DNA of 64,000 nucleotides from Mastigias papua (GCA_964019165.1 OZ025280.1:12580428-12644427), one strand, 5' to 3'; shown: positions 20,041 to 29,298, counted from the stretch's first letter. The notes: generated by a model not told the origin, from the letters alone. A program made the numbers and translations.

Positions 20041-20661
20041 TTATGTTGCTACCCTCCAACCCGCATTCAGCACCTTCCCAGAATGATCCTTAACAGTAGT
20101 ATATCTGTACTTACTTGACTCTCTGGCAGTGTATGGCCGTTTACTCCCTATGACTGATGGTGGAGGGTTGGGTATGTTAAAAAGAGTTGGTTTTGCATTG
20201 GGAAGAAGTCTAGTACGGTTATTTGTAAATTTTGGGAGGAAGTCAGGCTCAAAATGTTCACAGCAGATGTAACAGTTTTTACTGAGATAGGCCGTGCTCC
20301 TATGCATGAGATCTTGCCTTCTGCAACTCTGAAGCCACTCTTTACAACTAAAATATAAGTAATAGGCAACAGTTACTGTGCACAATTAAAAGATACACAA
20401 CTTAGAAGAACGCTGTGTCTAAAAATATTCTTTAAAATCGAGGAAACTGAGTACAGTAGGAAGTACATACCGTGTAGCACTTGACGGAAAACGGTGAAAA
20501 CTTAGTTCCGGGTTGTCTTTTGGGTTATTTGTACAGTTGCAAGCTGAACAAAATGTTCCTTTCGACTTGTAAACTTCTTTATTTGACATCATAGAGGTCG
20601 CTCGCGTGGAGAAGGTGCGAAAACATGCAGGAGAAAAAAAATGTCCAGTGTTAGATACCAC
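20041..20661 (-). pseudogene. P/THAP9 transposase, THAP DNA-binding exons
   Basis: The THAP zinc finger is split between two exons. The first has CSACNC and the HRFP block, and ends at a GTATGT donor near 20473. The second begins after TATATTTTAG near 20350 with the conserved Trp (KEWLQSCRRQDL), and contains the CYICCEHF part and NRTRLLPNAKPTLFNIP. Together they give the C2CH ligands and AVPTIF-like end of a THAP domain, which binds the transposon ends. Short further exons can be seen near 19725-19797 (IPQKKKRLQFEEIISEHNY) and 19541-19590. The likely start is the Met at about 20589, just before SNKEVYKSKG. Confidence 0.82.
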
Positions 20662-20785
20662 TTTCCACGAATTTCTACTTGCTTAATCTCGTTTTCGCGC
20701 ATCCCCATACTCACGCATGCGCGCATGAAAAGGTGTCAGCACTGACTTCAATGGAGTGACCCTTCTGCCCCTTTATTATTCTGTG

Positions 20786-20792
20786 ATACCGA
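20786..20792. repeat. P-element flanking direct repeat, right (ATACCGA)
   Basis: Right copy of the direct repeat at 16549-16555. Polinton sequence resumes directly after it. Confidence 0.8.
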
Positions 20793-20826
20793 TGTACTAT
20801 CATCAAACAACAGTATTTCAGACAAA

Positions 20827-21450
20827 ATGGAAATATTCTGTTTGCAACGTGATGATGAACCCGTCGGACTATATGCTACAATTAAAAGATGGAAAGGGGA
20901 GAAAGAATCAAAGATAGAAGTCACATTGAATGAGAAGTTACTTACGCGACTTGTTAGTGACGAACCAAGCAAAAAGAAAAACGCAGATGAAGAAGTCATT
21001 GAACATGTAAATGAGGAAATCAATAGTAAATCACACTCCACACCCGACGAACTCGAATCAGAAGAAAAGACTACAGATCAAAAGAAAATTGATAAAGCCT
21101 ATGCCAACCTGTTATTTCAAGACATGATGCAAAAGTCAAGTCAATACTGTGCTAGCTGTAATGGGCATCCCGAACCTCACCGTAGTGACTGTGTACATGC
21201 GGATCCACTGAAATTCATATCATTTCATATAGTTATTGCAAATATCAATCTGTTGTCTTTAGGTAAAGAAAGGTTGAGTGAATTGCTTATTGAACAGTTG
21301 AAACCCTCCTGCACTGATTTTGATATAGATAAAATAAATAATCTATTTAACAATCTGAATGGGAATGGAGAATGGCGTAAAGCACAGATTTCCATGTATT
21401 TACTTAATGCATTGGGATTTGTAAAAGATCAATTGATTATTCATCTATAA
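20827..21450 (+). CDS. Polinton hypothetical protein with Cys/His cluster
   Basis: A 207-residue protein. The first half is charged and probably disordered (many Lys/Glu, DEEVIEHVNEE). A possible metal site CASCNGHPEPHRSDCVH lies near residues 115-132, and a helical C-terminus follows. The function is unknown. It sits just right of the P element and immediately upstream of the packaging ATPase, a position often held by poorly conserved Polinton proteins. The frame is intact. Confidence 0.65.
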   Translation: MEIFCLQRDDEPVGLYATIKRWKGEKESKIEVTLNEKLLTRLVSDEPSKKKNADEEVIEHVNEEINSKSHSTPDELESEEKTTDQKKIDKAYANLLFQDMMQKSSQYCASCNGHPEPHRSDCVHADPLKFISFHIVIANINLLSLGKERLSELLIEQLKPSCTDFDIDKINNLFNNLNGNGEWRKAQISMYLLNALGFVKDQLIIHL

Positions 21451-21484
21451 ATACATGTTTGTATGTTGTCTCATTTACTTCACA

Positions 21485-22150
21485 ATGTCTATCTACGATA
21501 TCAGAATAAAAACACCATTCTCAATGATCATGGCTGGTGCTAGCGGGTCTGGGAAAACAACATGGTTAGAAAAATTTTTAAAGTATATAGACTTATTAAC
21601 TGACGATGACGGGTCGAAATATAGACACTTGCTATGGTTTAGTGGAACGAAACAACCTGAGTTATTTAAAAGAATCCAAAGTATATTTAGAGGGAAAACT
21701 GAGTTCTTTAACGAACTTGATAAAGAAATTTATGAACAAATCGAAGAAAACAGGAAAAATTCTATCATTGTTATTGATGATTTAATGCATGAAATGTCCA
21801 CAAATAGTGGCATTAGTAAATTGTTCACGAAAGGGAGATCCCATTTAAATTGCACTGTTATCCTGTTATGGCAAAGCGTTTTTCCTCAGGGAAGTGAAAT
21901 GAGGAATTTATCTATAAATGCACAGCACATCATAATCTTTAAGAATCCAAGGGATAAAAGTCAAATACGATTCTTTGCTCAACACGTTGCTCCTGGTAAA
22001 GTCACCAGTTTTCTTGAAGCCTTCAACGATTCAACAAAGAAGCATTACGGCTACCTGCATTGCGACTTTTCACAAAATATATCAGAAGATATACGTTTCA
22101 GAACGAATATACTACCGGGAGAAGCACCGATAATTGCATATAAACTATGA
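21485..22150 (+). CDS. Polinton genome-packaging ATPase (FtsK/HerA, A32-like)
   Basis: I start at the second Met (MSIYDIRIKTPFSMIM), because the longer start adds an odd Cys-rich leader. Residues 18-25 are a Walker A motif (GASGSGKT); residues 90-98 (NSIIVIDDL) are Walker B with the catalytic acidic pair. A sensor-like TVILLWQSVFP strand and an arginine-rich region follow (RDKSQIRFFAQHVAPGK). This is the A32-like ATPase that pumps DNA into capsids of Polinton-like viruses. It is one of the diagnostic core genes and is intact here, ending in a 4-base overlap with the next gene. Confidence 0.9.
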   Translation: MSIYDIRIKTPFSMIMAGASGSGKTTWLEKFLKYIDLLTDDDGSKYRHLLWFSGTKQPELFKRIQSIFRGKTEFFNELDKEIYEQIEENRKNSIIVIDDLMHEMSTNSGISKLFTKGRSHLNCTVILLWQSVFPQGSEMRNLSINAQHIIIFKNPRDKSQIRFFAQHVAPGKVTSFLEAFNDSTKKHYGYLHCDFSQNISEDIRFRTNILPGEAPIIAYKL

Positions 22151-22440
22151 GTTATCACAAAATGGTCTTACTACCCATAGAGGTATATAATAACATCGTT
22201 AATAATGCACCTGTAGCCACAACCGTAGGTACACCTGAAAGTATATCAAACTCTGTGGTTACTCCGAAGCCTATAGTTACTCCGAAGCCTATAGTTACTC
22301 CGAAGCCTATAGTTACTCCAAAACCTATATTTGGTCGAAGACAAAGAGGAGGTTCAAAACCCTATAAAAGGGATAAAGATATGTTGAAAAAAGTACTTAA
22401 AAAGTTAACAAAGCAACAACTCAAATCAATTCTAAAATGA
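22147..22440 (+). CDS. Polinton small basic protein with Pro-rich repeats
   Basis: A 97-residue protein. Residues 38-61 are four tandem copies of a six-residue TPKPIV unit, encoded by an 18-bp direct repeat at 22261-22332. A Lys/Arg-rich end follows (RRQRGGSKPYKRDKDMLKKVLKKLTK). The repeat number could change by slippage. Overlaps of 4 bases (ATGA) on both sides suggest compact, linked translation. The function is unknown; a DNA-binding or virion-core role is possible. Confidence 0.65.
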   Translation: MSYHKMVLLPIEVYNNIVNNAPVATTVGTPESISNSVVTPKPIVTPKPIVTPKPIVTPKPIFGRRQRGGSKPYKRDKDMLKKVLKKLTKQQLKSILK

Positions 22441-23510
22441 ATGAGGCAATTGATAAGATGTACTTTAACCCGAAATTTCCTGCATCTTATACAAGCCTCA
22501 ATAAATTGTATGTGGAAGCCAAGAAGAAAATCCCAAAATTGAAGAGAGAGGATCTTGAGAAATGGAGTACACAGTCTGCTACATATACCATACACAAGAG
22601 CGCAAGAAAAAGGTTTCCTAGAGAACGAATTTACACACGTTATATCGATTATCTGTGGGAAATAGATCTCGTAAATGTTGCTAGATTGAAAGAGTTTAAT
22701 GATAACTATACTTATTTATTAGTGTGCGTAGACACATTCAGCAAGTATGCTTGGATACGACCATTATTACGGAAAACAAGTAACGAGACAACAAGTGCAA
22801 TCAAATCTATTCTGAGAGAGAGAAAGCCAACAAATATGCGATATGATCAGGGAATGGAGTTTAAGAACAGAGTATGTCAAAAACTACTAAAGACAGAAGA
22901 CATACATTAATATGAAGCAAGGAACGATACAAAAGCTGCCATTGTTGAGCGATTTAATAGAACATTTAACAACAAGACGTATCGATATTTTACAGCAATG
23001 AATACATTCAGGTACATTGATGTTCTAAAGGATCTAGTTGAATCGTATAACCATACTTATCACCAATCTATTGGGATGAAACTTGTTGAATTAGATGAGG
23101 AAAATTCATATACAGTATTGAGAAAACTCTTTCCTATAAATAGAAGGAAAAGGAAACCCAAGTTTAAAGTAGGAGACTATGTTAGAATAAGTAGAAAGAA
23201 AAGATTATTCGAAAAGGAACACGCTCCTACATGGACCGAAGAGGTATTTAAAGTGAAAAAAGTTAACGAGAGAACAACACCTATAACATATATCATTGAA
23301 AATCTACTGGGAGATGTACTTTCAGAGAAGTTCTATAGTCAACAACTACAAAAGGTTGAGCTACCAACAGCATTTGTTATTGAGAAAGTGCACAGAAAAC
23401 GGACTAGAGGTAAAAAGAAAGAGGTATTAGTTAGTTGGAGAGGTTATCCCTCACAGTTCATGCAATGGATTCCACTGGAAGATATACTAGAAATTCCTCA
23501 TTCAATATAG
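22437..23510 (+). pseudogene. Polinton retroviral-type integrase with chromodomain, in-frame stop
   Basis: The first frame has the rve integrase core: WEIDLV (first Asp), CVDTFSKYAWIRPL, and RYDQGMEFKN (second Asp). At 22908-22910 there is an in-frame TAA. The same frame then continues without a shift through AAIVERFNRTFNNK, which contains the catalytic Glu, so a single nonsense codon splits the enzyme just before its third catalytic residue. The C-terminal part has an SH3-like segment (FKVGDYVRISRKK) and a chromodomain (VLVSWRGYP, QWIPLEDI), usual in Polinton integrases and thought to guide insertion into chromatin. Confidence 0.9.
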
Positions 23511-24430
23511 TAGTCACTCCATTCCATCATGAATCTAATCGATATAGAATCAATCTTCAATCACCACTTAGACTAAATCTAGAGAGAGAGTGGGAAGCAA
23601 CAATCATAGATGCTTACATACCAATAAGAGCAGATGTATCAAGGTCTGATTCTGATCCAAAGTGGTTTCAGTATGCTGTAGGTATCGGGGTTCCTCAGAA
23701 TGTAAGCATGCATCAGAGACATTACTACAGTCCCACCAGTCATGAATCAGCATTTCATTCATTCATGGATAAATGTGATAAAGTTCAGAAAAGTATAGAT
23801 AGCTATGGTAAATTTACAAATCAAAAGTATGATTCCGGATTGAAAATAGAGCTTGCTGAAGATCATGTACTAATTACCATTAGCAAAGAGTTTGTTAAAG
23901 ATGAGTGTATAGCAATAAGGATGCCCTCACACCAGTATCAAGCATTCTTCACTCCTCCTAGCAGCTTTGATTTCGATACATATATGAATGGCGAATTACT
24001 TCAAGTAAAACCTAATAAAAAGCCATGGTGCTATTATGATGCAACTTCGAGCGAGTTAAGAATTCATTTCACTGAAGATATCCCCTACGCAAGGATTGAT
24101 GTAACTGGTATGAATGGATTAGTATTTAAGTCACATAAGAAAATATCCTATAAAGGAGAACGCATTGGCTATGCCGAAAGTAAATTGCTGGATATTGTTT
24201 GTAGTCTTATTGAAACTACGAGACTTGGAAAAAAGGAGGGAGGAACCAGAGTGATGGATATTGTCAATGTGGATGATCATGAAAACAGAAACTTAAAGTT
24301 TTTCAAGCTGGAGACATTAGAAATTGACTCTATATCAGTAGAAATAGTTGATTCTGTAACTAAAGAAAATGTATATATTGAGAGAATACCATTTATTGTT
24401 ATAAATATAAGACCAAAGTTTCTAGCTTAA
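23465..24430 (+). CDS. Polinton structural-protein candidate A
   Basis: About 321 residues from the Met at 23465; the frame is also open to a Met at 23435. Both starts overlap the integrase end in another frame. The N-terminus (FNIVVTPFHHES... LNLEREWEATIIDAYIPIR) resembles a module seen again in the next gene (IEGKWEVALVDLNL). Such proteins are common in animal Polintons beside capsid genes and are probably virion components such as penton or fibre-like proteins, but I cannot assign one. The middle has aromatic, beta-rich sequence. The frame is intact. Confidence 0.62.
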   Translation: MDSTGRYTRNSSFNIVVTPFHHESNRYRINLQSPLRLNLEREWEATIIDAYIPIRADVSRSDSDPKWFQYAVGIGVPQNVSMHQRHYYSPTSHESAFHSFMDKCDKVQKSIDSYGKFTNQKYDSGLKIELAEDHVLITISKEFVKDECIAIRMPSHQYQAFFTPPSSFDFDTYMNGELLQVKPNKKPWCYYDATSSELRIHFTEDIPYARIDVTGMNGLVFKSHKKISYKGERIGYAESKLLDIVCSLIETTRLGKKEGGTRVMDIVNVDDHENRNLKFFKLETLEIDSISVEIVDSVTKENVYIERIPFIVINIRPKFLA

Positions 24431-24433
24431 AAC

Positions 24434-25819
24434 ATGTTGTTCTTCATTAGAGTCAACACCTCTGAAAATTCTTTCAATCCCCCTATACTGATAGAGGGTA
24501 AATGGGAGGTTGCACTCGTCGATCTGAATTTGAATAATGTTCCTCCTGCGCCTGTTAAAGACCAACATGTGGGTGTTCGGAAATATAAGAAAAAAGATTT
24601 TGAACCGATTATCAATCATGGGGAAAACGGTGTTATGGTGTATTTCTATGTCAATATTGTAATGGATAGAATGATCATACATAATTCACAAGACGAAGAG
24701 GATGCAAGATTACGTAGGGCGTTTCAAAAGTATAATTATGGAAATGTTGGAAGATCAGGGAGACAAACGAGTGACTTTGACAGGTGGAATTATAGAATAC
24801 CTCTGGAACATTTTTCTGATATAGCTGGAATTTGGGTACATGTTACATGTAAACATTTGAGTGAACACTTTAGTCGGAATCCCGAGGCTGAAATCACGTT
24901 AAAAGCTCTATTAAACATTCTAAATCTTGATATTCAAGCGAAGGAGGATGAAATTAAGACTTATATCAAACAAATGTTCAAAGGAACAGGAGGTGAAACA
25001 GTACTAGTTAATACGCCATATTTTCGATTACCACTATTAAGTCATACAGATGGTTTTATTAAGATGGAGACACCCTACTGGTTACATAAAACATACATTG
25101 CAAATGAATTAAATGAAATCTTCAAATTTGATATATGGAATCTTGAACGAGTAGATAGAGAAAGTTCTACTGTGAGTATGAATGCAATTACGATGCTATT
25201 TCAAGTAGATACAGAACGTAAACTCAATCTTCAGACCATCATAGCACTGTTAAATGCATCATTTCGAACTCAGCAATGTGAGACTTATCTCCAACACACA
25301 TATTCAAAGACAAGCAGATTGACAAGGATAACAGAATATGTAGACTATCCGCAGTTTGAGATTGATGGGGATCTTATTCATTTGCATCTACCCTTTTATG
25401 TAAGAAAAATTGAAATGTCGAATTGGTTAAGTAAACTGACGGGAATAGAAAGAAATTATACAAGGCAGTTTATACTATTACCAAATGCACCACTTGAAGA
25501 TATGACTTTAACATATAAAATGCTAGATCCTTGCAAACGCTTGACAAGTCGAGAAGATATGAAAAAAGGTGAACTGTATGCTCTAGTATATTGTGAATTG
25601 ATTGAATATCAGATGGTTGGTAGTATCAGGTCCCCGCTTCTGAGAGTTGTTGGTCTCGATGGTAATAAAAAGGGTATAAATTGGATACAGTTCAACAGCC
25701 CACACTACATTCCAGTAAAGTATCAGCAGTTTCAACATTTCGATATAAGCGTGCATGACGAAACAGGTAAACAATTTGGGAGTAAAGTATATCTCACACT
25801 GCACTTTCGTAAAAGATGA
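24434..25819 (+). CDS. Polinton structural-protein candidate B
   Basis: A 461-residue protein opening with FFIRVNTSENSFNPPILIEGKWEVALVDL, the same kind of entry as candidate A, and ending in a short strand KVYLTLHFRKR. The start is the first Met, 3 bases after the previous stop. The predicted character is beta-rich with few charged runs, suiting a virion protein. Its position between integrase and major capsid protein also suggests a structural role, perhaps minor capsid. The frame is intact and overlaps the next gene by 4 bases. Confidence 0.62.
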   Translation: MLFFIRVNTSENSFNPPILIEGKWEVALVDLNLNNVPPAPVKDQHVGVRKYKKKDFEPIINHGENGVMVYFYVNIVMDRMIIHNSQDEEDARLRRAFQKYNYGNVGRSGRQTSDFDRWNYRIPLEHFSDIAGIWVHVTCKHLSEHFSRNPEAEITLKALLNILNLDIQAKEDEIKTYIKQMFKGTGGETVLVNTPYFRLPLLSHTDGFIKMETPYWLHKTYIANELNEIFKFDIWNLERVDRESSTVSMNAITMLFQVDTERKLNLQTIIALLNASFRTQQCETYLQHTYSKTSRLTRITEYVDYPQFEIDGDLIHLHLPFYVRKIEMSNWLSKLTGIERNYTRQFILLPNAPLEDMTLTYKMLDPCKRLTSREDMKKGELYALVYCELIEYQMVGSIRSPLLRVVGLDGNKKGINWIQFNSPHYIPVKYQQFQHFDISVHDETGKQFGSKVYLTLHFRKR

Positions 25820-26319
25820 ATACAAAAAGAACAATATACAGCACTTCTCCAACAACTACGCCTGGTATTGCTAGTATGGGATTGTATGGTAATGGAGAAT
25901 ATCCAATATTTAGAAAACCTGTAAGATTTGAGGGCGATGGGTTGGCAATATCAACCATAAAGACAGTTGCAAAGAGTGCTCTTGCAAAGTCTAAAACAGC
26001 AGTAAGTAAAAGGGCTTTGAAGAAGAAAGGTCAATCAGCAATGAAAAGCAAAATTCAAACAGCACTGAATAAAAAATTTCAAACTGCTGTGAAGAGATTG
26101 ACAGGATCAAAAACTCTTTCAAAGAATGTCAAGAGTATAATCAATAACAAGATTAAAACCTTGGGTCCTACAGTAACTCAAAAGTTAGTAGCTTCTTCAC
26201 CAAGGGGTATTGAAAGTCATGTCCGGAAAGTGATTGGAAAATCATCTATAAAAGAACCATCGCATAATGATTTGGTTAGACAGGCAGAGCGAATGATTTA
26301 CTCTGGTGCTAATTTCTAA
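25816..26319 (+). CDS. Polinton basic virion-core candidate 1
   Basis: A 167-residue, strongly basic protein. After a short N-terminus with Gly-rich sequence (GLYGNGEYPIF) come long Lys/Ala/Thr-rich stretches (KSALAKSKTAVSKRALKKKG), likely helical and DNA-binding. In adenovirus-like particles small basic proteins condense the genome or line the capsid interior. No specific family is recognised. Confidence 0.6.
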   Translation: MNTKRTIYSTSPTTTPGIASMGLYGNGEYPIFRKPVRFEGDGLAISTIKTVAKSALAKSKTAVSKRALKKKGQSAMKSKIQTALNKKFQTAVKRLTGSKTLSKNVKSIINNKIKTLGPTVTQKLVASSPRGIESHVRKVIGKSSIKEPSHNDLVRQAERMIYSGANF

Positions 26320-26330
26320 TAGTCGGACAT

Positions 26331-26639
26331 ATGACGGGATCTAAGCGTAAGAGAAGAAATACTCAGAGAAATCAATCTATTAGAAAAAAAGGAGGAGCAA
26401 AGAAACAAATTGCAAGGAGAAGAAATGAGTTAATTGGAAAAGGACTCTTTGAAAATATCCGTAAGTGGTTTGTAAAAACAGCTTATAAAATGACACCGGT
26501 ACCAAAAAAGTTATTTTTCGCAAAAGTTCTAGATAAGAAAACAGGTAAATTGAAACCTGCATCCGTACTTCCTAGAGAATTTTGGAGGTCGGCGGGAGTA
26601 CCCAAAGCACATTTAGATAAGTTTCATTATATGACATAA
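26331..26639 (+). CDS. Polinton basic virion-core candidate 2
   Basis: A 102-residue protein with an Arg/Lys-rich N-terminal third (KRKRRNTQRNQS, KKQIARRRNE). An amphipathic segment GLFENIRKWFVKTAYKM follows near residues 38-54, then a compact C-terminal domain. The amphipathic helix could interact with membranes as in adenovirus protein VI, but this is only an analogy. The frame is intact. Confidence 0.58.
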   Translation: MTGSKRKRRNTQRNQSIRKKGGAKKQIARRRNELIGKGLFENIRKWFVKTAYKMTPVPKKLFFAKVLDKKTGKLKPASVLPREFWRSAGVPKAHLDKFHYMT

Positions 26640-26644
26640 TAGTA

Positions 26645-27019
26645 ATGGCTGGATTAGCTACATCTATTGCAATTTCTATGGTTCTTGATGATATGTTAAA
26701 AGATGATGGAGGAGTTGAAGCAATGAAACTCATGAGTGGAGGAGGGTATAAAAAGGGATCTCGCAGTAGAAAAAGAAGGAAAATGGGAGCTGCAATTGCG
26801 AAAGCAACAATTAAGCAAGCAGTGAAACAAGGAGCGAGACAAGTAGCTCGTCAAGCTGCTAAAAGAGTAACAAAGAAAGCTGTGAAAAGATTAGCAATCA
26901 AAGGTGTTAAAGACTTAGCAAAGGGTGCTGTCGTCGCTGGTATTGGATATGCTGCCGATAAGGCAATGAATGGTGGGAGACGAAAAAAACGAAGGCGACA
27001 GCGACGTATAAAGGTATAA
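26645..27019 (+). CDS. Polinton basic virion-core candidate 3
   Basis: A 124-residue protein with an Ala/Lys/Arg-rich heptad-like middle (KQAVKQGARQVARQAAKRVTKKAVKR), one hydrophobic Gly/Ala stretch (GAVVAGIGYAADKAM) and a very basic end (GRRKKRRRQRR). It is probably a DNA-condensing or membrane-active virion protein. It is the third basic gene in a row, which supports a late structural cluster just ahead of the capsid gene. Confidence 0.58.
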   Translation: MAGLATSIAISMVLDDMLKDDGGVEAMKLMSGGGYKKGSRSRKRRKMGAAIAKATIKQAVKQGARQVARQAAKRVTKKAVKRLAIKGVKDLAKGAVVAGIGYAADKAMNGGRRKKRRRQRRIKV

Positions 27020-27056
27020 ATAGGAGACCATCATTTTAGTATTCAGGCCAGCGACC

Positions 27057-28352
27057 ATGGCAGAAGGACTAAACCTTTTCAGTGCGCCCATCAGTGATGC
27101 ATCGATCATATCTCGTCAAGATACGGATTACTATCCATCTGACTCCGTACCAGATAATAACAAAGAAACTATCACCATAGAGGTTATTAATAAATCAGAA
27201 GTGGACTTTATTGATCATAGCTCAAAAGAGATTTTGATGAAACTTCAGATACGTAATAAGACAAATAATGCACCATTGAACAGCACAATGATAGCCGCAA
27301 AGTATGGAATCTGTAATAATTTTGGACATTCAATTTTCAAACAGATTACATTGCAAGAGGGGGACATTGATATGAACACATCTACAGGTACTTATCCATA
27401 TCAAGTTGATTTCGAAAATGTTATTACTTATGATGAGAGAGATCTAGAGGGTAGACCAAGACTTGAAGGGTACATTCCTGATACACAAACCCAGGCTTCT
27501 ATGCAAATGACATATTCATCAAATAATGATAATGCTGGATTGACAGTTAGAAGTGCACTGTTTGATAATGGAAATACAGTGTCTACTATTATCAAACCGC
27601 ATCTAGGTCCTCTAGCTCAGGGTAGATATTTACTTCCAAAGACAAGAGTACAGTTCAGACTTATTCCGAATAGTGATGATTTCCTGCTAACGTATGCTGA
27701 CGATGCAGAAGTAACGATGTATGGTGTTTACATTAGAAATATTAAACTGAGAACTAGAACTGTGAAGTTGAATCCACAAGTTGCGACACAAATTTATAGA
27801 AATCTCCAAAAGAGACGTGCAATTTATCCCACACCAGTACCCTTAATGACAACTGCTCTACTTGAGAATGGGGTTCATAGTTGGGAGAAAGATAATGGTT
27901 TTAGTGGCAAAGTTCCAAAATTGTTTATGTTTGGTATTGTTGAGAATGCAGCATTTAATGGATCAAGGGCAAAGAATCCTTTCTACTATAGGAATCTGAA
28001 CATTAACGAGACTCGAATCTACATTGACGGCGTGCCAGTTATCCCTACACTTCATACAGATTTTGCGAACCATTTTCAAGAAGGATTTTTGCAAATATTG
28101 AAAGCGACTGGAGAGAAACGTTGCCTTTTGAATTCACAGACGTGGGCAATTCATAATATGTGGGCATTTGACTTATCACCAAAAGGGATGAATGCATTAC
28201 ATGAATTTCATTCTGCTAGATCTGGAAATTTGAGAATTGAGCTTTTTTTCGGTGCAGCATCAGCAGGCAGCCCATTTACTATTATAATGTATGGTTTGAT
28301 GGATTCAACTAGTGAAATTGACTCTTTTAATAACGTTATTAGAAATTGGTAG
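27057..28352 (+). CDS. Polinton hexon-like major capsid protein
   Basis: A 431-residue protein of the double jelly-roll capsid type. Recognisable blocks are an N-terminal disordered start, the strand region IDHSSKEILMKLQIRN, a long middle with LLPKTRVQFRLIPN, and the characteristic C-terminal segment VPKLFMFGIVENAAFNGSRAKNPFYY, followed by IYIDGVPVIPTLHTDF and a final SPFTIIMYG strand. It would form trimeric capsomers of an icosahedral particle. The frame is open over its whole length, in contrast with the broken integrase and polymerase. The protease gene follows 3 bases after the stop. Confidence 0.85.
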   Translation: MAEGLNLFSAPISDASIISRQDTDYYPSDSVPDNNKETITIEVINKSEVDFIDHSSKEILMKLQIRNKTNNAPLNSTMIAAKYGICNNFGHSIFKQITLQEGDIDMNTSTGTYPYQVDFENVITYDERDLEGRPRLEGYIPDTQTQASMQMTYSSNNDNAGLTVRSALFDNGNTVSTIIKPHLGPLAQGRYLLPKTRVQFRLIPNSDDFLLTYADDAEVTMYGVYIRNIKLRTRTVKLNPQVATQIYRNLQKRRAIYPTPVPLMTTALLENGVHSWEKDNGFSGKVPKLFMFGIVENAAFNGSRAKNPFYYRNLNINETRIYIDGVPVIPTLHTDFANHFQEGFLQILKATGEKRCLLNSQTWAIHNMWAFDLSPKGMNALHEFHSARSGNLRIELFFGAASAGSPFTIIMYGLMDSTSEIDSFNNVIRNW

Positions 28353-28355
28353 ATT

Positions 28356-28811
28356 ATGAACGATCTCAAGATAAATAATAGTTTAAGAAGGTATATACCA
28401 ACATCCAATAAATTTCGTGGAGTTTTTGGAAAAAATGAGTTGAGACCAGTTGACAGATATCCGTGCTGTATGATAATAAAGGAATCGGATTTTGGAACAA
28501 GAGGCACTCATTGGGTTGCAATTTACTTTGATGTAAATGGAAATTGTGAATATTTTGATTCGTATGGACAAGACCCAGTTCCTGACATTGGAAGATTTAT
28601 AGTACACAACACTAGAGGTATCTGCCAAATGAGCAAGAAACAGTTTCAAAGCTACAACTCAGATGTCTGTGGTCAATATTGCATTTACTATTTGTCAAAA
28701 CGCTGTGAGAACAATTCAATGAACAAGATTCTTAGTATATTTGATGTTAATAATCGAAGAGAAAATGATCGCTTTGTATTACAATATATTCATAATAAAT
28801 TTAATTGCTAG
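28356..28811 (+). CDS. Polinton adenain-like maturation protease
   Basis: A 151-residue cysteine protease of the adenovirus (C5/Ulp1) type. Catalytic residues are visible: His52 in GTHWVAIYF, Asp68 in FDSYGQ, a Gln near residue 97-99 in KKQFQSY, and Cys105 in DVCGQYC. It would cleave virion precursor proteins during maturation. The frame is intact and length is normal for the Polinton version, which is shorter than adenain. It directly follows the capsid gene, as is usual. Confidence 0.9.
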   Translation: MNDLKINNSLRRYIPTSNKFRGVFGKNELRPVDRYPCCMIIKESDFGTRGTHWVAIYFDVNGNCEYFDSYGQDPVPDIGRFIVHNTRGICQMSKKQFQSYNSDVCGQYCIYYLSKRCENNSMNKILSIFDVNNRRENDRFVLQYIHNKFNC

Positions 28812-28890
28812 CTTTAGAAAAACTCAAACTCTCTGTTGCATCTATCTATAAATATAATCTCATATTCATTCAAAGGGTAGTTTCTTTGCT

Positions 28891-29298
28891 ATGGTGAGTT
28901 TTTGTATAGAGAGACAAAACCAAAAGATTCAGACAATGAGTCAGTATTTGATTCTTAAAACTTTTAATAAACCTGTTGATCTTTCAAAGATTGTACGCAT
29001 TGACAATTCAAGTGATTGGGAATGTTGTGTCCATAGTTATTACATAAAGATCAATGATTCCAAAATTCTCCGTCTGAATTGTAATGTCATAGAATTTGAT
29101 CGTAATATACGGCAACCTATATTCATGGATGTTCTATCAAATGCGATATTGAATGTTATATTTTTGAGATGGAAGACAATTCTTATAATGGATTTATCAA
29201 ATTTTGAAGTGAAAGTGACAAATTTGGAGAATATACCAATTCAGATGGATAATCCCGACACGTTTGTGATGCTTGTGTTCAGAAGAAAGCAGGAATAG
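28891..29298 (+). CDS. Polinton hypothetical protein, possible small relative of candidates A/B
   Basis: A 135-residue protein; the natural start may be the second Met (MSQYLILKTFNKPV) at 28936. The segment DWECCVHSYYIKI and the ending FVMLVFRRKQE look like a shortened version of the entry and exit of structural candidates A and B (WEVAL... and LTLHFRKR). The similarity is weak and judged by eye. It is the last rightward gene before the convergent polymerase gene. Confidence 0.5.
   Translation: MVSFCIERQNQKIQTMSQYLILKTFNKPVDLSKIVRIDNSSDWECCVHSYYIKINDSKILRLNCNVIEFDRNIRQPIFMDVLSNAILNVIFLRWKTILIMDLSNFEVKVTNLENIPIQMDNPDTFVMLVFRRKQE

Larger units (their letters stand above)
16556..20785 (-). mobile_element. 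P/THAP9-type DNA transposon nested in Polinton
   Basis: A 4,230-bp element whose ends form 31-bp inverted repeats. Both begin CACAGAATA and end GGCAGAAGGGTCACT, with a divergent 7-base middle; about 25 of 31 bases match. A further subterminal inverted match (GCTGACAC followed by TTTC and ATGCGC) lies about 30-40 bases inside each end. The 31-bp length equals that of the Drosophila P element. It encodes a spliced THAP-domain transposase on the minus strand. The frameshift noted under the catalytic exon makes this copy inactive. Confidence 0.9.

Noticed and set aside
17107..20661. THAP transposase as a native Polinton gene
   Set aside because: The 31-bp inverted repeats and flanking ATACCGA repeats show a separate nested transposon.
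22261..22332. Regular 18-bp repeats that could suggest a CRISPR-like array
   Set aside because: They are contiguous, without spacers, and in frame in a Polinton gene; the DNA is eukaryotic.
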